From positions 7,296,269-7,360,268 of the forward strand of contig JAQFVV010012423.1 of NCBI GenBank assembly GCA_028023455.1: DNA of 64,000 nt, in the 5' to 3' direction. The stretch is from Epiperipatus broadwayi. Lineage: Eukaryota > Onychophora > Udeonychophora > Euonychophora > Peripatidae. Below, piece by piece: positions 50,050 to 62,257 of this stretch. Position numbers and translations under genes: made by a program. Numbering within the stretch: position 1 is the first letter of the stretch; each line of letters starts with the position of its first letter. The notes beneath the pieces are model-generated. The model made no database searches. It was not told the origin of the DNA and saw nothing but the letters and a program-made list of their open reading frames with translations.

Positions 50050-52990
50050 AATTACAATTTGACACTGCATTAGTAAAATTCATTGATCATTAAATATTTA
50101 TTTTTATTATACAAATTCTAATTTAGTGAGAAAAAAGTTTATTGTACTATATAAAAATCTATATTTTGAAGATTTTTAGTGTCCCAAATAGGTTATTTTG
50201 TTCTAATGTTAAGTCGTTACATTTTTAAAATTTTATTTATAGATTTGTATTTTACAAATCACACAATACAAAATCATAAATAATTATCATTGCACCATGC
50301 TAGGTAGGATTTGATACTATATACTACAGAAATACAAATTCAGTAGCTTGAAATATCTTCAGCTGTAGAGATTCCAGAACGTGATTGGACTTTCTAGGCA
50401 TAAATAAACAGTCTTCAACTTATTTAAATATTGTTCTATAACTTTTTGTGCGAGTTCAATTTTATGGAAATCAGGTTTTCTCTTCAGGAGCACATTAATC
50501 ATTCTTCCTGGTGTAGAATATAACAGTATTTTTTAACAAATAAAAATAAGCAGTACAGTATATCACAGAGGAGTTTATAAAACATGGAACACACAAAATC
50601 TAAGATTGTATTAACTTACACAGCATATTTTTCAATCCCCCCTTACCATCCTTCCATTATATATAAATATTTACCAGGAATTGTCTTTGTAACATGCTAA
50701 GGACTACTCATATATGTAGATAAAACACAACAGTGATAAGATCGAATGGATTTTCAAGGTGAAAAAATTGAGAGAACTATTAGATTGAGATAGTTTAAAA
50801 AGAAAGTTCTAAATGTTATGAATATAAGAAATTCACAGGACAAAAATGAGAAAAATTGATCCTACTATTCTTTAATATACTTTCAAATACAGAACTGAAT
50901 TAATAATCATAAAGATGATCTGTATGAAAGGGGTCGAAATATAAGAATAAAAATTATATAAAACAAAGTGTCAGTGTTTTTAATAATAGATACAGGAAGA
51001 TGTAAACACAGAACTAATAATAATATACATATATTTAAACACACACACAAGTAAATTGTGTTAAGAAAACTAACTACAACTATTTTTATATAACTTTTTT
51101 TTTCCAAAATCAGTTTATTTATTCATGAAACTCAGTTGTATGGGAGAAGTCTGATATCATTTATTCATTAAAGTAACAGGTAGATTATTCCATTCATTTA
51201 GCCAATCAGATATTTTTTTCCTCTCTTTTCTCAATCAAGAATATTCTTTAGTTTTCCATTCCTTAACTTAGCCTTGCCAGCAAGTACAAAACATTTTTAC
51301 TGTGTATAAGTTGATGTTTACAAAACATTTTATGTGTTTCAATTGTAAATATAAGTAATCCATCAAAAATATAAATAATTTATGAGAAAAATGTTTCTGA
51401 ACAGGAAAAGAATTTTAAAACAGTAGAGTTTGTTAAAGAAATAAGAAAGATTATAAATAATTTATGACAGCCTTTGACATGGAAGAAATCGACCTAGATA
51501 TTTTAATCATCTTTTTATATTTGTTTTTTAAAACTTCAAAATAATTCCAATTCAGAGATTTCATTAATCTCATAAAAATAATGTCTTAACAATTGAGAAA
51601 TGTAGGGAAATGTGATTGAATGTTACTAAGGAAGTTATTTAATATTATAATTTAAGCTTATTTGTTTCTTGTAATTTGATCAGATAATCAATCTCAAGTC
51701 CATGATTAATGATTCTGTGAAGTAGTGAAAATATTTTTAGAAAATGATATTCATTCCTTAAATAGAATTATTGATTTTAAATTGATTTGAAATGTTTGCA
51801 GTTTTACAAGAAGGATTTTATCAAAACTTATCTGAATTTTAAATATATTGATAAGCTAATAATTTGCAATTAAATATATATATAATCAATACTTAAGTCA
51901 ATAAATAAGTTAAATAAATCAGTGGCATACTCAATACATTAAATGACCAACATATATTGGTAGGTATTGAATCAACTCATTCATTATTCAATTATAGAAG
52001 AATAAGTAAATAATTGATTAGCTAAAGAAGTCTGGACCTCATGACCAAAAAAGCCATGCATAATATAAGAAATATAGCATACGACTTTTCTGAAGTTTCA
52101 TTTGTTCTTGGTTTTTATTACATTAACATGCTGTATATGTTTTGTGGGAAAATGGCAGATTCTGGGACTCAAGTTTGTTTTTTCACTTCCAGTATTTGAA
52201 CATCTTATGAATTTCTGACTACTAAATCATTTTATTTTTATTTACTGCATTCAAATTATGAAATGAAGGTAAATGCCCAGATAAGAAATATATATATATA
52301 TATTTACTTGAAACATATGAAATCAAACAGAATGGGGAAAAGAAATAACATTCTGTACAGAATGCAGTTTTAAAAATTAATTGCTATTAAATCTATTTGT
52401 AGGCTATTAAAAATAATGTTGGATACCTGCTGATCAGAAAATTTATTTTCATAGACATTCATTTTTTTATTTTCTTGAAACAGATCTTGACCTCTGTTAT
52501 GGACTTTAGAATGTATTAATCATCCAACATTAAAAAATATATAATGATGGAAAATTTTTGAATAATAAATCACTAAAGTAATGATTAGTGGACTAAATTC
52601 AAAGATATTACTTTTGACTGCTTAGAAACTGCTTTGATTATGAGTAGTTCTGGTCAATAGAATAATTATACACTTTGAGCTGACTATTGGTAATAATTTT
52701 TTCTAGAACCTGCTAAAATATTATTAGTTCATCAATCAAAAACTGAAATCTTTTATAAACAAGACTGGAATGAAACTTAACCATGGAAGAAAATCAGAGA
52801 TTTAATCCATCTGAAGATAAGCATTTTTCAATGTTTGAAAGCAAAAAGTCCTAAGGAAGATCTTCAGGGCAAATCAGGTATTGAAGATTGAAAATCACAG
52901 AGACAAGGTGTCTGGATTAATGTGCCTCAGACATGTGCAGATAATAGCTGATCAGATAAATTTCAAATAAATTTAAGAAAGACTTGCAGC
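50050..52990. other. AT-rich non-coding DNA
   Basis: No gene recognised. Confidence 0.5.
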
Positions 52991-53419
52991 TAATTCAAGG
53001 ATCAGAAACCTTTTTTTTTTCGTAAAGAGTCATTTTTAGAATTATATTTACCAAAATAATACTTAAAGAACCACAAGTCAGCAACTTGAATTATGAAGTA
53101 TACATTTTTGAAAATTGAACCTAAAACATGTTTTTTTGTTTAAATGAATTTATTTGTGCTTTGCTTAAAGGTGCTGTAGTAAAATACACTGCAATTCAAT
53201 TATTTATCAATGTTCCAATAGTCATAATTATAATTATAAAATATAATTATTTAAGTAAAAAATAAATGATTTTAAACATTCTTACATATAAATTAACTTT
53301 TTTTTTTGATCAAACAGTATGCTGGGATTTCAGATACTTTATAATATATTTAACTTGTACAAATAATAAAATTAAAATATATATTTCATAAAAAAAACAA
53401 GAACAATGTATAGTTTTTA

Positions 53420-55293
53420 GTGAGATTTTTGTTGCTGAATTTCTCAAAAAAGTTTGTCAAAATTCAGTAACTATGATGTTATTTTCATTTTCGAATAAGA
53501 TGGCAAGCAGATTCACACTGTTCAGCTGATTTCTTTCGGTTTTTTTAAATAAAGTTCATTTTCCAAAATGTCTCTTCACAAAAATATGTTGATTCAAATA
53601 TTGATAGAAATCCAAATATATAAGTTTTTAATTGAATATAAGTATCAGGCAAACTGTTCCAAGTATCAAAAACAAATTGATCTTGCCTTTTAAGATTTTC
53701 CATCTTGGACTATTTATGTTGTGCAACAAAAGTAGATTTCTGTCTCTAAATTTTCTAATTCACTTATAAAATTTACAAATTTTGAACTTCACATTTCCTT
53801 GACTTTTAAATCTGCTAGTTCTAGTTGAAAAATTGTTCGATCAATATCACTAAAAGGTGAAAAATTCAAATTGGTAGAAATAATTTTGAGTGGTCTCAAT
53901 AAAAATGATAATGTTGTCTTTTCCTTTCTAAACTCTTTAAATCTCTCAACAAATTCCGATTTCATATTAACTACTTTGTGCAAAATATATTAAATCTATT
54001 GAAATATGATTCTGTTGATATTTCTTTTTTTCTCTGTCTGCAGTAAATAAACATAATTTTTATTCAAAAGGAAATACTCTTTCTAAAATCAAAATAGTTG
54101 TATTTCCCTTTCCTTGTATTTCCCTTCCCTTGTAATTTCTTGTTTAGTTTGTTTAAATGTGCGATCATGTCCACCATAAAATAAAATTTTTGTAACAAAT
54201 CGTTATTACTGAGCTCAACTTATTCAAGATCTTTTTGATTTAAAAATAATTTTATTTCTTCAATGCAAGCAGCAAATTGCATTAACACTGCTCCTCTGGA
54301 AAGCCACCTTACTTTATTGTGTAAAAGAAGTTCAGAGTATTGGCTATTGAGTTCATTAAGTAGTTTGCAAAATTTCCTATAATATAGTAGTCTTGCCATT
54401 ATTTTATTAACAATTTGTACAACCAGGTCTTTAACTAATGTTATTTCCTTCAGAAAGGTTTGTGAACGAAGTGCCTATTGATGGATTATGCAGTGAAAAG
54501 TAAAAACATCATGCAAAATTTGTTTTTAAATATAAAAACAAAACGTTTCTTTTCACCTTTCATACTTGATGCTCCATCGGTTGCAATTGATACTATTTTT
54601 TTATATTAATATATCTTTCAAACAATTGGTAATAACCAATCTATATCCTCACTTGAGTTTGTCCTATAAGTAGCAGTATATCAAATAACTCTTCCTGAGG
54701 TCCATCTGAGTTAAACATATCTACAAATAAGTAATACCTGTTCAATATCATTCGCATCACAAGATTCATCACAGGCAATAGAAAATCCTGGTATTGAATT
54801 TAAATTCGTATTCTCTGACTAGTTACATCTTCTGCCATATGAACAGTTCTGTCTCTTATAGTCTTAGTGGACAATGGTATGTTTTTATTTTAGCAATTAT
54901 TTCTGTTATATTTTTTAAATCACAAAAAAGATATTCGGACATTTTAATAAAACAATATTTCACAAAATTGTCATCCATAAATGGGTTTACCCATTTCATT
55001 ATTTCTAGAGTGGCAACAAAACTAGCAATAGTTGTATAATTACTTGATTTTATCCATTTTGAAAATGTACTTAAGTTCATTTTACATTGCAGTTCTACTG
55101 CCTCTCCCTCTTGATAAGTGTTCGCAAATGCTTCATGTTTATTTTTTAAATGCTTTTATACATTTGATTTTTTGTTATTAGAAAACTTTTCTTGACATAT
55201 TAAACATACTGGGAATTCTGTTAAATTTGCAACAACTGCATAGGATTCAGTCCATTCACATTTAAAATCTCAATTTTCTTGTTTTGCAGCCAT
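53420..55293 (-). pseudogene. BED-finger hAT transposase relic
   Basis: ATG at 55291-55293 begins MAAKQEN, then a stop, then FKCEWTESYAVVANLTEFPV. A zinc finger of BED type follows: CLICQEKFSNNKKSNV, a stop, then KHLKNKHEAF (two Cys, two His). After it come WIKSSNYTTIASFVATLEI and FVKYCFIKMSEYLFCDLKN, the helix region after the finger in GTF2IRD2/ZBED5-like hAT proteins. Near 53800-53980 FVERFKEFRKEKTTLSFLL and FQLELADLKVKEM match the conserved block before the C-terminal dimerisation domain, which is present only in degraded form near 53500-53590. Several in-frame stops make it inactive. Confidence 0.8.
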
Positions 55294-55680
55294 ATTAAAT
55301 ATTATTCTCAATACTAGAAGAAGCTGTTATTTAATATTTTTCCTTTGCACCTTATAATATTTAATGAACTAAACACGAGTAAATAAAAACAGTATAAAAC
55401 TACTATATACCATGACGATATGATTGTTCATGTCATCATTTTAAAATTAAACCAGGCAGGAGAAACTGCATTGGGGTATTCATGATCGTTCATGTCTCCG
55501 ATTTTAAATTAATCTTACAGACCAATATCTCTCCACAGGTTATATTTTTAGACAAAACTATGAGGGCCATGAACGAAACTGCCTGAAGATGCTTATAAAA
55601 TATTACACTATTATATGCCATCTGCTAAAGCAATATATTCTAACTTTGCTAGATCAGTTTGGTGTGTTTTTCTCAAGGCA

Positions 55681-55836
55681 ATATATTCAATGATTATTAT
55701 TAAGTTTTGTTCTTACTCTTTATAGTGAAGTGATTAGTGAAATTAAAAAGTCTTTAAAATATATTCAATGATTATTATTAAGTTTTGTTCTTACTCTTTA
55801 TAGTGAAGTGATTAGTGAAATTAAAAAGTCTTTAAA
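55681..55836. repeat. Perfect 78-bp tandem duplication
   Basis: 55681-55758 and 55759-55836 are identical by eye (ATATATTCAATGATTATTAT to GTCTTTAAA). It lies inside the hAT element and looks recent because the copies have not diverged. Confidence 0.95.
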
Positions 55837-55988
55837 AAAGTATTAGTGCAGTTTAGTTATCTTATTCTTTTACTTAAATTTAAAATTTTATTTTGTTCTA
55901 TGTATATTATTTACTAATTTAACAAGAGCCTCAATTATGCATTAAAAGAGCTGTATGTGGCTCAGGAGCTGCAGGCTGTCAACCCCTG

Positions 55989-57043
55989 GGCTAAGACATT
56001 AGTGAAATGACCAAGAGAAAGATGGATGAGTGATTTGCAGGTTTGTACACTCCTCTCAATTTATTTATTAAATTTTTTTTATTTATTAAAATATTTTAAT
56101 ATAAGAAATAAATATTATTTAAAAAAAAAACAATTCATGAAAATGAATAATTGTAAATGGCACTTTCGTATTTTAAAAAAAATTAATAAAAAATCTGTCA
56201 TTTTAAACATTCAAAATAAAAGGTAGAAAATTAATATAAAAGACTATTTTGCTGAAGATACTTGTTAAATTGAATCTATTATACCTGCATACTAAGAGGT
56301 TTTACAAGGCATTTTTTCATTTTGTAACAGTAATTTTACTGTTTATCTGAAAGTTTGTAATGATGGTATTTTACTTATAGCAACTATAGCTAACATTAAG
56401 TTGAAATATTCTTATAAAAATTCAAACTTTTTTAAAACTACAATTACAAATATGATGGTGAATGGATGTGATGTGATGGAGTGTGAGATGAAGAGTGCAT
56501 TGGTAAAAATTTATAAGTAATGAAACTATCTCTACAATGTGATGATTATTCATTTTACTATAATATGTTTAAAGAAGAATGAACCACTCTTTATCTTATG
56601 ATAGCATGACATAATGGAAAAATAATGGATTATTGTCACAGGCATGGCTCACTTGACAAGTAGAACTTATTCACAAAATATGTGTGTAGGAAGACAGGAT
56701 CACTGGTATTTCTTCAGTTGAAATATGTATGTATAATCAAATGTGTGCTATTCCAAAACAGTTGAATATAATTAGAAATGTATAAAGTTTAAATTTAAAA
56801 AAACAACATATAGATTATGGAAATAGTCCAATATGTTTTTTTTATTATTATTTCATATTACATATATTTCTATAATTATTATGTAAATGTATTTAATTAA
56901 ATATACATTTTTATCCTGGTTGTGTCCTAAAATGCATCATAAATCAAGCCCTTGCCTAAAAAATAATTATATCCGGGGGTGGGGTGTTAATCCATTATTT
57001 TAAATTTAAATAAATTAAATTTATTTAGCGCTAGCACATGATC
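55989..57043. other. AT-rich non-coding DNA
   Basis: No gene recognised; the 66-codon ORF at 56026 is low complexity. Confidence 0.5.
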
Positions 57044-57220
57044 TAATAATAACGTGAAAGGCTAAAACCTTTGACAGAAGTGCCTTAAAAATGCTTTTGT
57101 GACAGCCAATCAGATGTAATAATGAGAGTTCCACATGCAGTCATTATTACATCTGATTGGCTGTCACAAGCATTTTTAAGGCGTTTCTATCGACGGTTTT
57201 AGCCTTTCACATTATTATTT
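57044..57220. mobile_element. Foldback element (80-bp inverted arms)
   Basis: 57044-57124 and 57141-57220 are inverted copies with only a few differences, joined by a 16-bp loop. Core block: GACAGCCAATCAGATGTAAT and its reverse complement. Arm ends read TAATAATAACGTGAAAGG and CCTTTCACATTATTATT. There is no ORF. It is a MITE-like hairpin unrelated in sequence to the one at 3.5 kb. Confidence 0.85.
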
Positions 57221-57921
57221 TACATTCAAAAAATCTAAGAATTCAATAAAAAAATTTAAGTTTAAATTGAAAAAAGTATTGATTGCCGAATAAATAATAT
57301 ACTAAGTATATTATTTAAAAAAATACCTATAAAAGCATTTCAAAAGCTATAATGTTTTAAAAATAATATTTTCTTTGCTGGTTTGGAATTTTGTTTCTCA
57401 AGTAATAAGAGAATATTTTCTCTTTCGTTATTCATTAAATTAAATTATAAATTATAATGTTCATTTTTTTATGCATTTTATGTTTTATTACAATAATAAC
57501 ACAATTATTATTATTATTTTTATATATAAAGGCTTTGTGAATTACATTTATTTTACATAATTGAAATGAAATAAAATAAAAATTAGATAAGGAAATATAT
57601 ATTTGATTGATGAAGTTTTAATAATCTAAATTATTAAATCTTTTTTGCTGATACTAAAGATATATTTTTTAAGCAGCTGTTGTTATCAGAAACAAATTAA
57701 GAGATTACCTGTTTAAATTTAAGCAAATAAATGTTATTTTTAACTTATGTTTACCTAATTTTTGATCATATAAAGATAATTATTAATTGTATAATATGCA
57801 GAAATATTTTTTCTGTAAAAAATAATTGACAATTATAATGAACAGTGGTTTACAATTATGATTAATTCTAATGCAGTATGTAATTTGTTTATATTGGATG
57901 TTTCATATATGTGAACTCATA

Positions 57922-57969
57922 ATTTTTCAGTCTATTCATCCTCCACTGAGGATGAATAGACTGAAAAAT
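57922..57969. repeat. Perfect 22-bp hairpin with 4-nt loop
   Basis: The left arm (57922-57943) starts ATTTTTCAGTCTATTCATCC; the right arm (57948-57969) is its exact reverse complement; the loop is CACT. It lies alone in AT-rich DNA. Confidence 0.95.
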
Positions 57970-58129
57970 CCTGAAGTCAAATCCTCCCTCTACTTACGAT
58001 TATGTTTAATATATATATTTTTAGCTGCAAGCAAAATAATTCATTAGAATTTTAATCCATAATATTGAGAGAGTGAATATATTTTAACTAATGTACACAT
58101 TTAAAAATTTAATATTAATACACTTAGTT

Positions 58130-58725
58130 AAACCAGCAAGCAAGCATCACATGATCACATCTCCAATACTAGCACATAATTGTTTATAAACAAAGCAAAG
58201 CAAAACTCCATATAGTAGTGCCACCTGTGCTAAACAGAGTAATCAATGGATGCCAGAAGGCTTGTGCATAAAATCCCTATCTAATGCCTACTCATCCAAT
58301 ATCCCCAGACTAGTTTCTGGCTTGTGGCCTTCGTTAGTGAGGAGCTTTGGATCTGAGAGCACTGCATCTAGATCTTAGGATCTAATGCAACCCTCTAGCA
58401 ACCACCTTTTTTCTCTATTTAACTACAAAACTATGAGCATGAAATTGAAAACACAAAAAATATTTTCAATCTAAGTTCAATAGCTTATATAGTCATATGG
58501 GTCTGAACTCAGTTCAGCACCCATACATTTTGGTGTCTTTGGCTCTTTAACAACCATAGACACCACTACCCTATTAGGCAGGATTGGTGTTAAACCAGCA
58601 AGCATCACATGATCACATCTCCAATACTAGCACATAATTGTTTATAAACAAAGCAAAGCAAAACTCCATTGATTACTCTGTTTAGCACAGGTGGCACTAC
58701 TATATGGAGTTTTGCTTTGCTTTGT
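58130..58725 (-). mobile_element. Hammerhead-core element, subfamily 2 long form, 596 bp with 15-bp target duplication
   Basis: TTAATACACTTAGTT flanks it at 58115-58129 and 58726-58740. The element begins with an ~80-bp block (AAACCAGCAAGCAAGCATCA to CAAAACTCCAT) that is repeated in direct orientation at about 58593-58672, giving a period near 462 bp, i.e. a partial tandem. Then 58672-58735 inverts the sequence of about 58187-58250, making a foldback end. The minus-strand core is CTAACGA-13 nt-GAAAC at 58313-58337. The interior block CATATGGGTCTGAACTCAG (58496-58514) also matches the 22-kb array (CATATGGGACTGAACTAA), joining the two subfamilies. Confidence 0.72.
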
Positions 58726-58740
58726 TTAATACACTTAGTT

Positions 58741-59579
58741 GTTATACATGATCAAATCATGTTTTTCATTACTTACTGTACTGACTGAAACTGATATATT
58801 TTTGCTTTTGAAAGTATTAATGATGAAAATCTTCTTTGCACTGGATATATTGTAAACAACTTGTAAAAACATTGGATGAAAATCAGATAAAATGCATTAA
58901 AGCTGTATTTTAATTCTATTATGTAATGATTAAATTCTGTTTTGTAATATACATTTTTAGTGACAAAGTTACCATTTTATATTTAAATGACATGGCTTCA
59001 CTAACCTATAATGTCATCTTTCAAAGTGGCCACTATTTAAAATGGTGGCTTTTTAAAAAAAAAGTTTCAATTTGTTTTTTAAAAATCATAATAGCAAATT
59101 ATTGATCGTAAATCAAAGTAGTGAGCACAAGTCAATGAAAATCACTATGGTAAACCCTAGTATAAAAGTTTGTTGGATAAAGATATATATATATTCTAGA
59201 AATTTTTTATAATAAGAAACAAAAAAAAAGCAAAACAATTTTCACAAAAATAGTCAATATTTATTCCATGTGACTGTGAAGTTTACAAAAATATAATTTC
59301 ATAATAAAATACTATCTGTACTATATATATGCATACTGATCTTTAGTGTGAAAATTGTATATTAATGATATATTTTGAATATTAATTGACAAGCAATAAA
59401 AAAAGTACATAGATTAAAAAAAAAATTAACTTTATAATACATTTGTGATAACTGAAATACAGGCTTATTATAATATACCTATATCAATATATGTAATATA
59501 CCCTGTATATTAATAAATTTGTTATTATTTAATAACAATAAAAATAGTTAAAATTAGGCATAAATTTAAAGATTTTCAG
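58741..59579. other. AT-rich non-coding DNA
   Basis: No gene recognised. Confidence 0.5.
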
Positions 59580-59588
59580 AAAGTACCC

Positions 59589-59655
59589 TTGATTGGTCTT
59601 GTTAGCACAAGATGGCACTACTATATGGAGAATTTTGCTTTGTTTTGAATTGTTT
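59589..59655 (-). mobile_element. 67-bp micro-insertion with 9-bp target duplication
   Basis: AAAGTACCC occurs at 59580-59588 and 59656-59664 around 67 bp. On the minus strand the insert reads CAAAGCAAAATTCTCCATAT then AGTAGTGCCATCTTGTGCTA, the terminal sequence of the element at 58130. The nearby 72-codon ORF starts inside it and is not a gene. Confidence 0.75.
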
Positions 59656-59664
59656 AAAGTACCC

Positions 59665-60721
59665 CCTCCCAATATATCTTGTCAAGTACAAGTTTTTTTA
59701 TTTATTTATGGTCAATTTCAAATTAAATCATCTTTATAATTTAGACAATAGTCTTGAGTCTTCTCCATTTGAGTTTATATCACTAATAATTATATTCAGT
59801 AATAATTTGATTTATTTTACTGAAAAGTAATACAAATATGTTAACTTTACTGATGTTCTCTCTCTCTTCATTTTAATTAAATAAGTATACAAGAATCTGA
59901 GTAATCTCTTAAAGATTTGAATCTGCCCTGGTGGCAAATAATTTCATTTTATTAATTTTTAAAATTTTTCTTTCCATTGTATTCTAAGCCATGTAGGAAT
60001 TGAAATTATTTTAATCTACTTTAAAATCTTCTGGATTTTTTTTTTTTTTTAAATAATTTTTTATAACTTCCTAGTAATTTGACATTAAAGAAAATAATTA
60101 ATTTTTCATTTCTAAAAATATATAAGTAATTGAAAGAATAAAAGAGAAATTTAACGCATTTAGTTCTTAATTTGTTAAGCCTTTTAAACTTTGACCAAAA
60201 GATATAAAATGTTAATATTTTACATTTTCTTTTTCATTTAATATTCATTTAAGAGATTTGAAATATTTATATAAAGTGCTTGATTTAAAAGCAGTTTATC
60301 TTTTCTTTTTTTTTATTTAACCAATATAAAAATTTTAAACATTAATTTATTTTTCCAAGTGTTTTATATATTTTCACAATTTTCTTATTATATGTTAGTT
60401 TTATGCATATATGCCTAATGTATTAGTTATTATATAAATATTTAATGCAATTTAATTAGGATCAGATTTCGATTAAATTATAACAATAACAGAGTATATG
60501 AAATGTGGACTCCTGCAACTTGGATTTCAATCAGGTTTAGGATTTTGACAGTCTATTAATATTGGTTTGTACATGGATATCTAACTAATATTAATTAACT
60601 AAAGGCAAAATGAGAATGAAAAAAATGTTTAAATCCTTTTAATCTTTTGTTGGGCAAAGATCTTTTTCAATGTTCATCTTTTAGGAGTGTTGGAGAGGTT
60701 TCTGTTCAGTATGTAGGCTAC
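59665..60721. other. AT-rich non-coding DNA
   Basis: No gene recognised. Confidence 0.5.
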
Positions 60722-60858
60722 TTTGGTTTAGCATGAAATACGTATATTGGTGATTATTTATCTTTTCGACATATGTGTGTTCATGTGTATCAGTGTTATG
60801 AGATAGTGTGGAAAGTGGTGGGTCATGTGAAAGTCTGTGCTCATACCCTGTCTATTAT
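60722..60858 (+). repeat. SINE-like repeat, copy 2
   Basis: It aligns with 4127-4262 in the same orientation. The 5' half is better preserved than the tRNA-like 3' half (GTGCTCATACCCTGTCTATT in place of the B-box-like segment). Confidence 0.5.
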
Positions 60859-62255
60859 ATAAAACGTATGTAAAAATCAGAAATCTAATAATATATGTTG
60901 GTTCAGTGAGAAGTGTTTTGCTAATGGTTCATAGACAAATATGGATATCTTTTCTTAAAAAAAACAAACGTCAGTATAACTATTGAGATGAAATTGTAGT
61001 GATACATATTATATTTTTGAGAATTACTAATGGATCATTTTAAGAAGTCAGATCTTGGAGTGATAACTAACCTTCAAAGAGAATGAAAACTTAAAAAATA
61101 TAGTGTGATAAATTATTATTATTGGACTTGAATTAACAAGGAGTATCACTGCTATGGCTAAAGATAGTGAAGAATTAGTATGACCCATACTATGTTTTAC
61201 TAACATAATAGCTGCTCATCATACATCATCAATCATGATGAGTTTGGTGGTTTTTACTTCTGCATTTAAAATCAAGTAACACCATATTCCTTCTCTTCAA
61301 AATTGCCTGGTAGTTCTTAACTGAAATGTCAGTTGGATTTCTTTGAAGAAAGGATGAATTCTGTTAATATGATCACTTTTTATTTACAATCATGATTTGC
61401 AAAAATAAATTATGCCTCCCCGCCCTCTCCTGGTGTATAAAGCCAAACCAGAATCGGGGGGGGGGGGAGACAAAGAGTACAAAGAATCTGTTGATTATGA
61501 ATATGGGCTGTCATTTAAAGCTGATCTTTTATTTAGTTGCTTACAATTTTCAGGCAATAAAAATTGCCATGTGTTTGAAAAACTTTTTCATATTAAATGT
61601 GGTATTGTGAGTCTCTCTCTGTGAAGGTAGGAAAAAAAAAGTAAACTCATTTAGTTGTGTTCATAGATGGGAAAAACGAATGTATCATATATCCTTAAAA
61701 AAAAAAAAGTTCTTCATGAATCATGTGACCATCATATGGGCCGAGCTTTTATTTTAGTGCTGATTAGATGAAGTAAAAAATATTTAAAAATCAAGAGCAA
61801 AAATATAAACATTTAAACAATAACGATTAAAGAAGACTGTATCTTATTATAATTATATTTTTGTTTAATAATCAGTGCATTTACAGTCATGGTTTAATTT
61901 ATATTAATTTACTGTCCAGCTGAGAATGGTTAAATATACTTTTCTGATTAATACTTCTTAGAAATTGCAGCATTTTTTAATATATAAAATCATTGACTAT
62001 ATTGTTTTAAAAAAAATGATTCTGGTAAACCACCATTAATCTGAATATTTAAAAACTTCTATTATTCCAAGCAAATTTTCAAAAATGATTTTTAATCTTT
62101 TACCATAAATAAACTAGTTTGTATACATATATAAATGAAATTAAAGAAGAAAAAAACATTCGGTAAATACTTGAATAAACCTAATTGCAATGATCTGCCT
62201 GGCTTTTTTTTTTTTTTTAGGAAGGTTTATGTTAACTACGAAAAGTTATAAAATC
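60859..62255. other. AT-rich non-coding DNA; G12 tract
   Basis: No gene recognised. A run of 12 G lies at 61456-61467, inside a 70-codon chance ORF (61412-61624). Confidence 0.5.
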
Positions 62256-62257
62256 AA

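Larger units (their letters stand above)
52996..55988 (-). mobile_element. hAT element with both ends recognisable (~3.0 kb)
   Basis: The left end CAAGGATCAGAAACCTTTTT at 52996 and the right end GCAGGCTGTCAACCCCTG ending at 55988 match the hAT terminal pattern (CAGGGGTTG-CA--C- on the minus strand). The right end also has the subterminal GAGCTGTATGTGGCTCAGGA. The 8-bp flanks, AGCTAATT and GGCTAAGA, share five positions, consistent with a decayed 8-bp target duplication. It contains the transposase relic at 53420-55293 and a 78-bp tandem duplication at 55681-55836. Confidence 0.75.

Noticed and set aside
61392-61624. Two overlapping 70-72 codon ORFs including a Gly run
   Set aside because: The Gly run is the G12 tract, there is no splice signal, and the sequence lacks recognisable domains.
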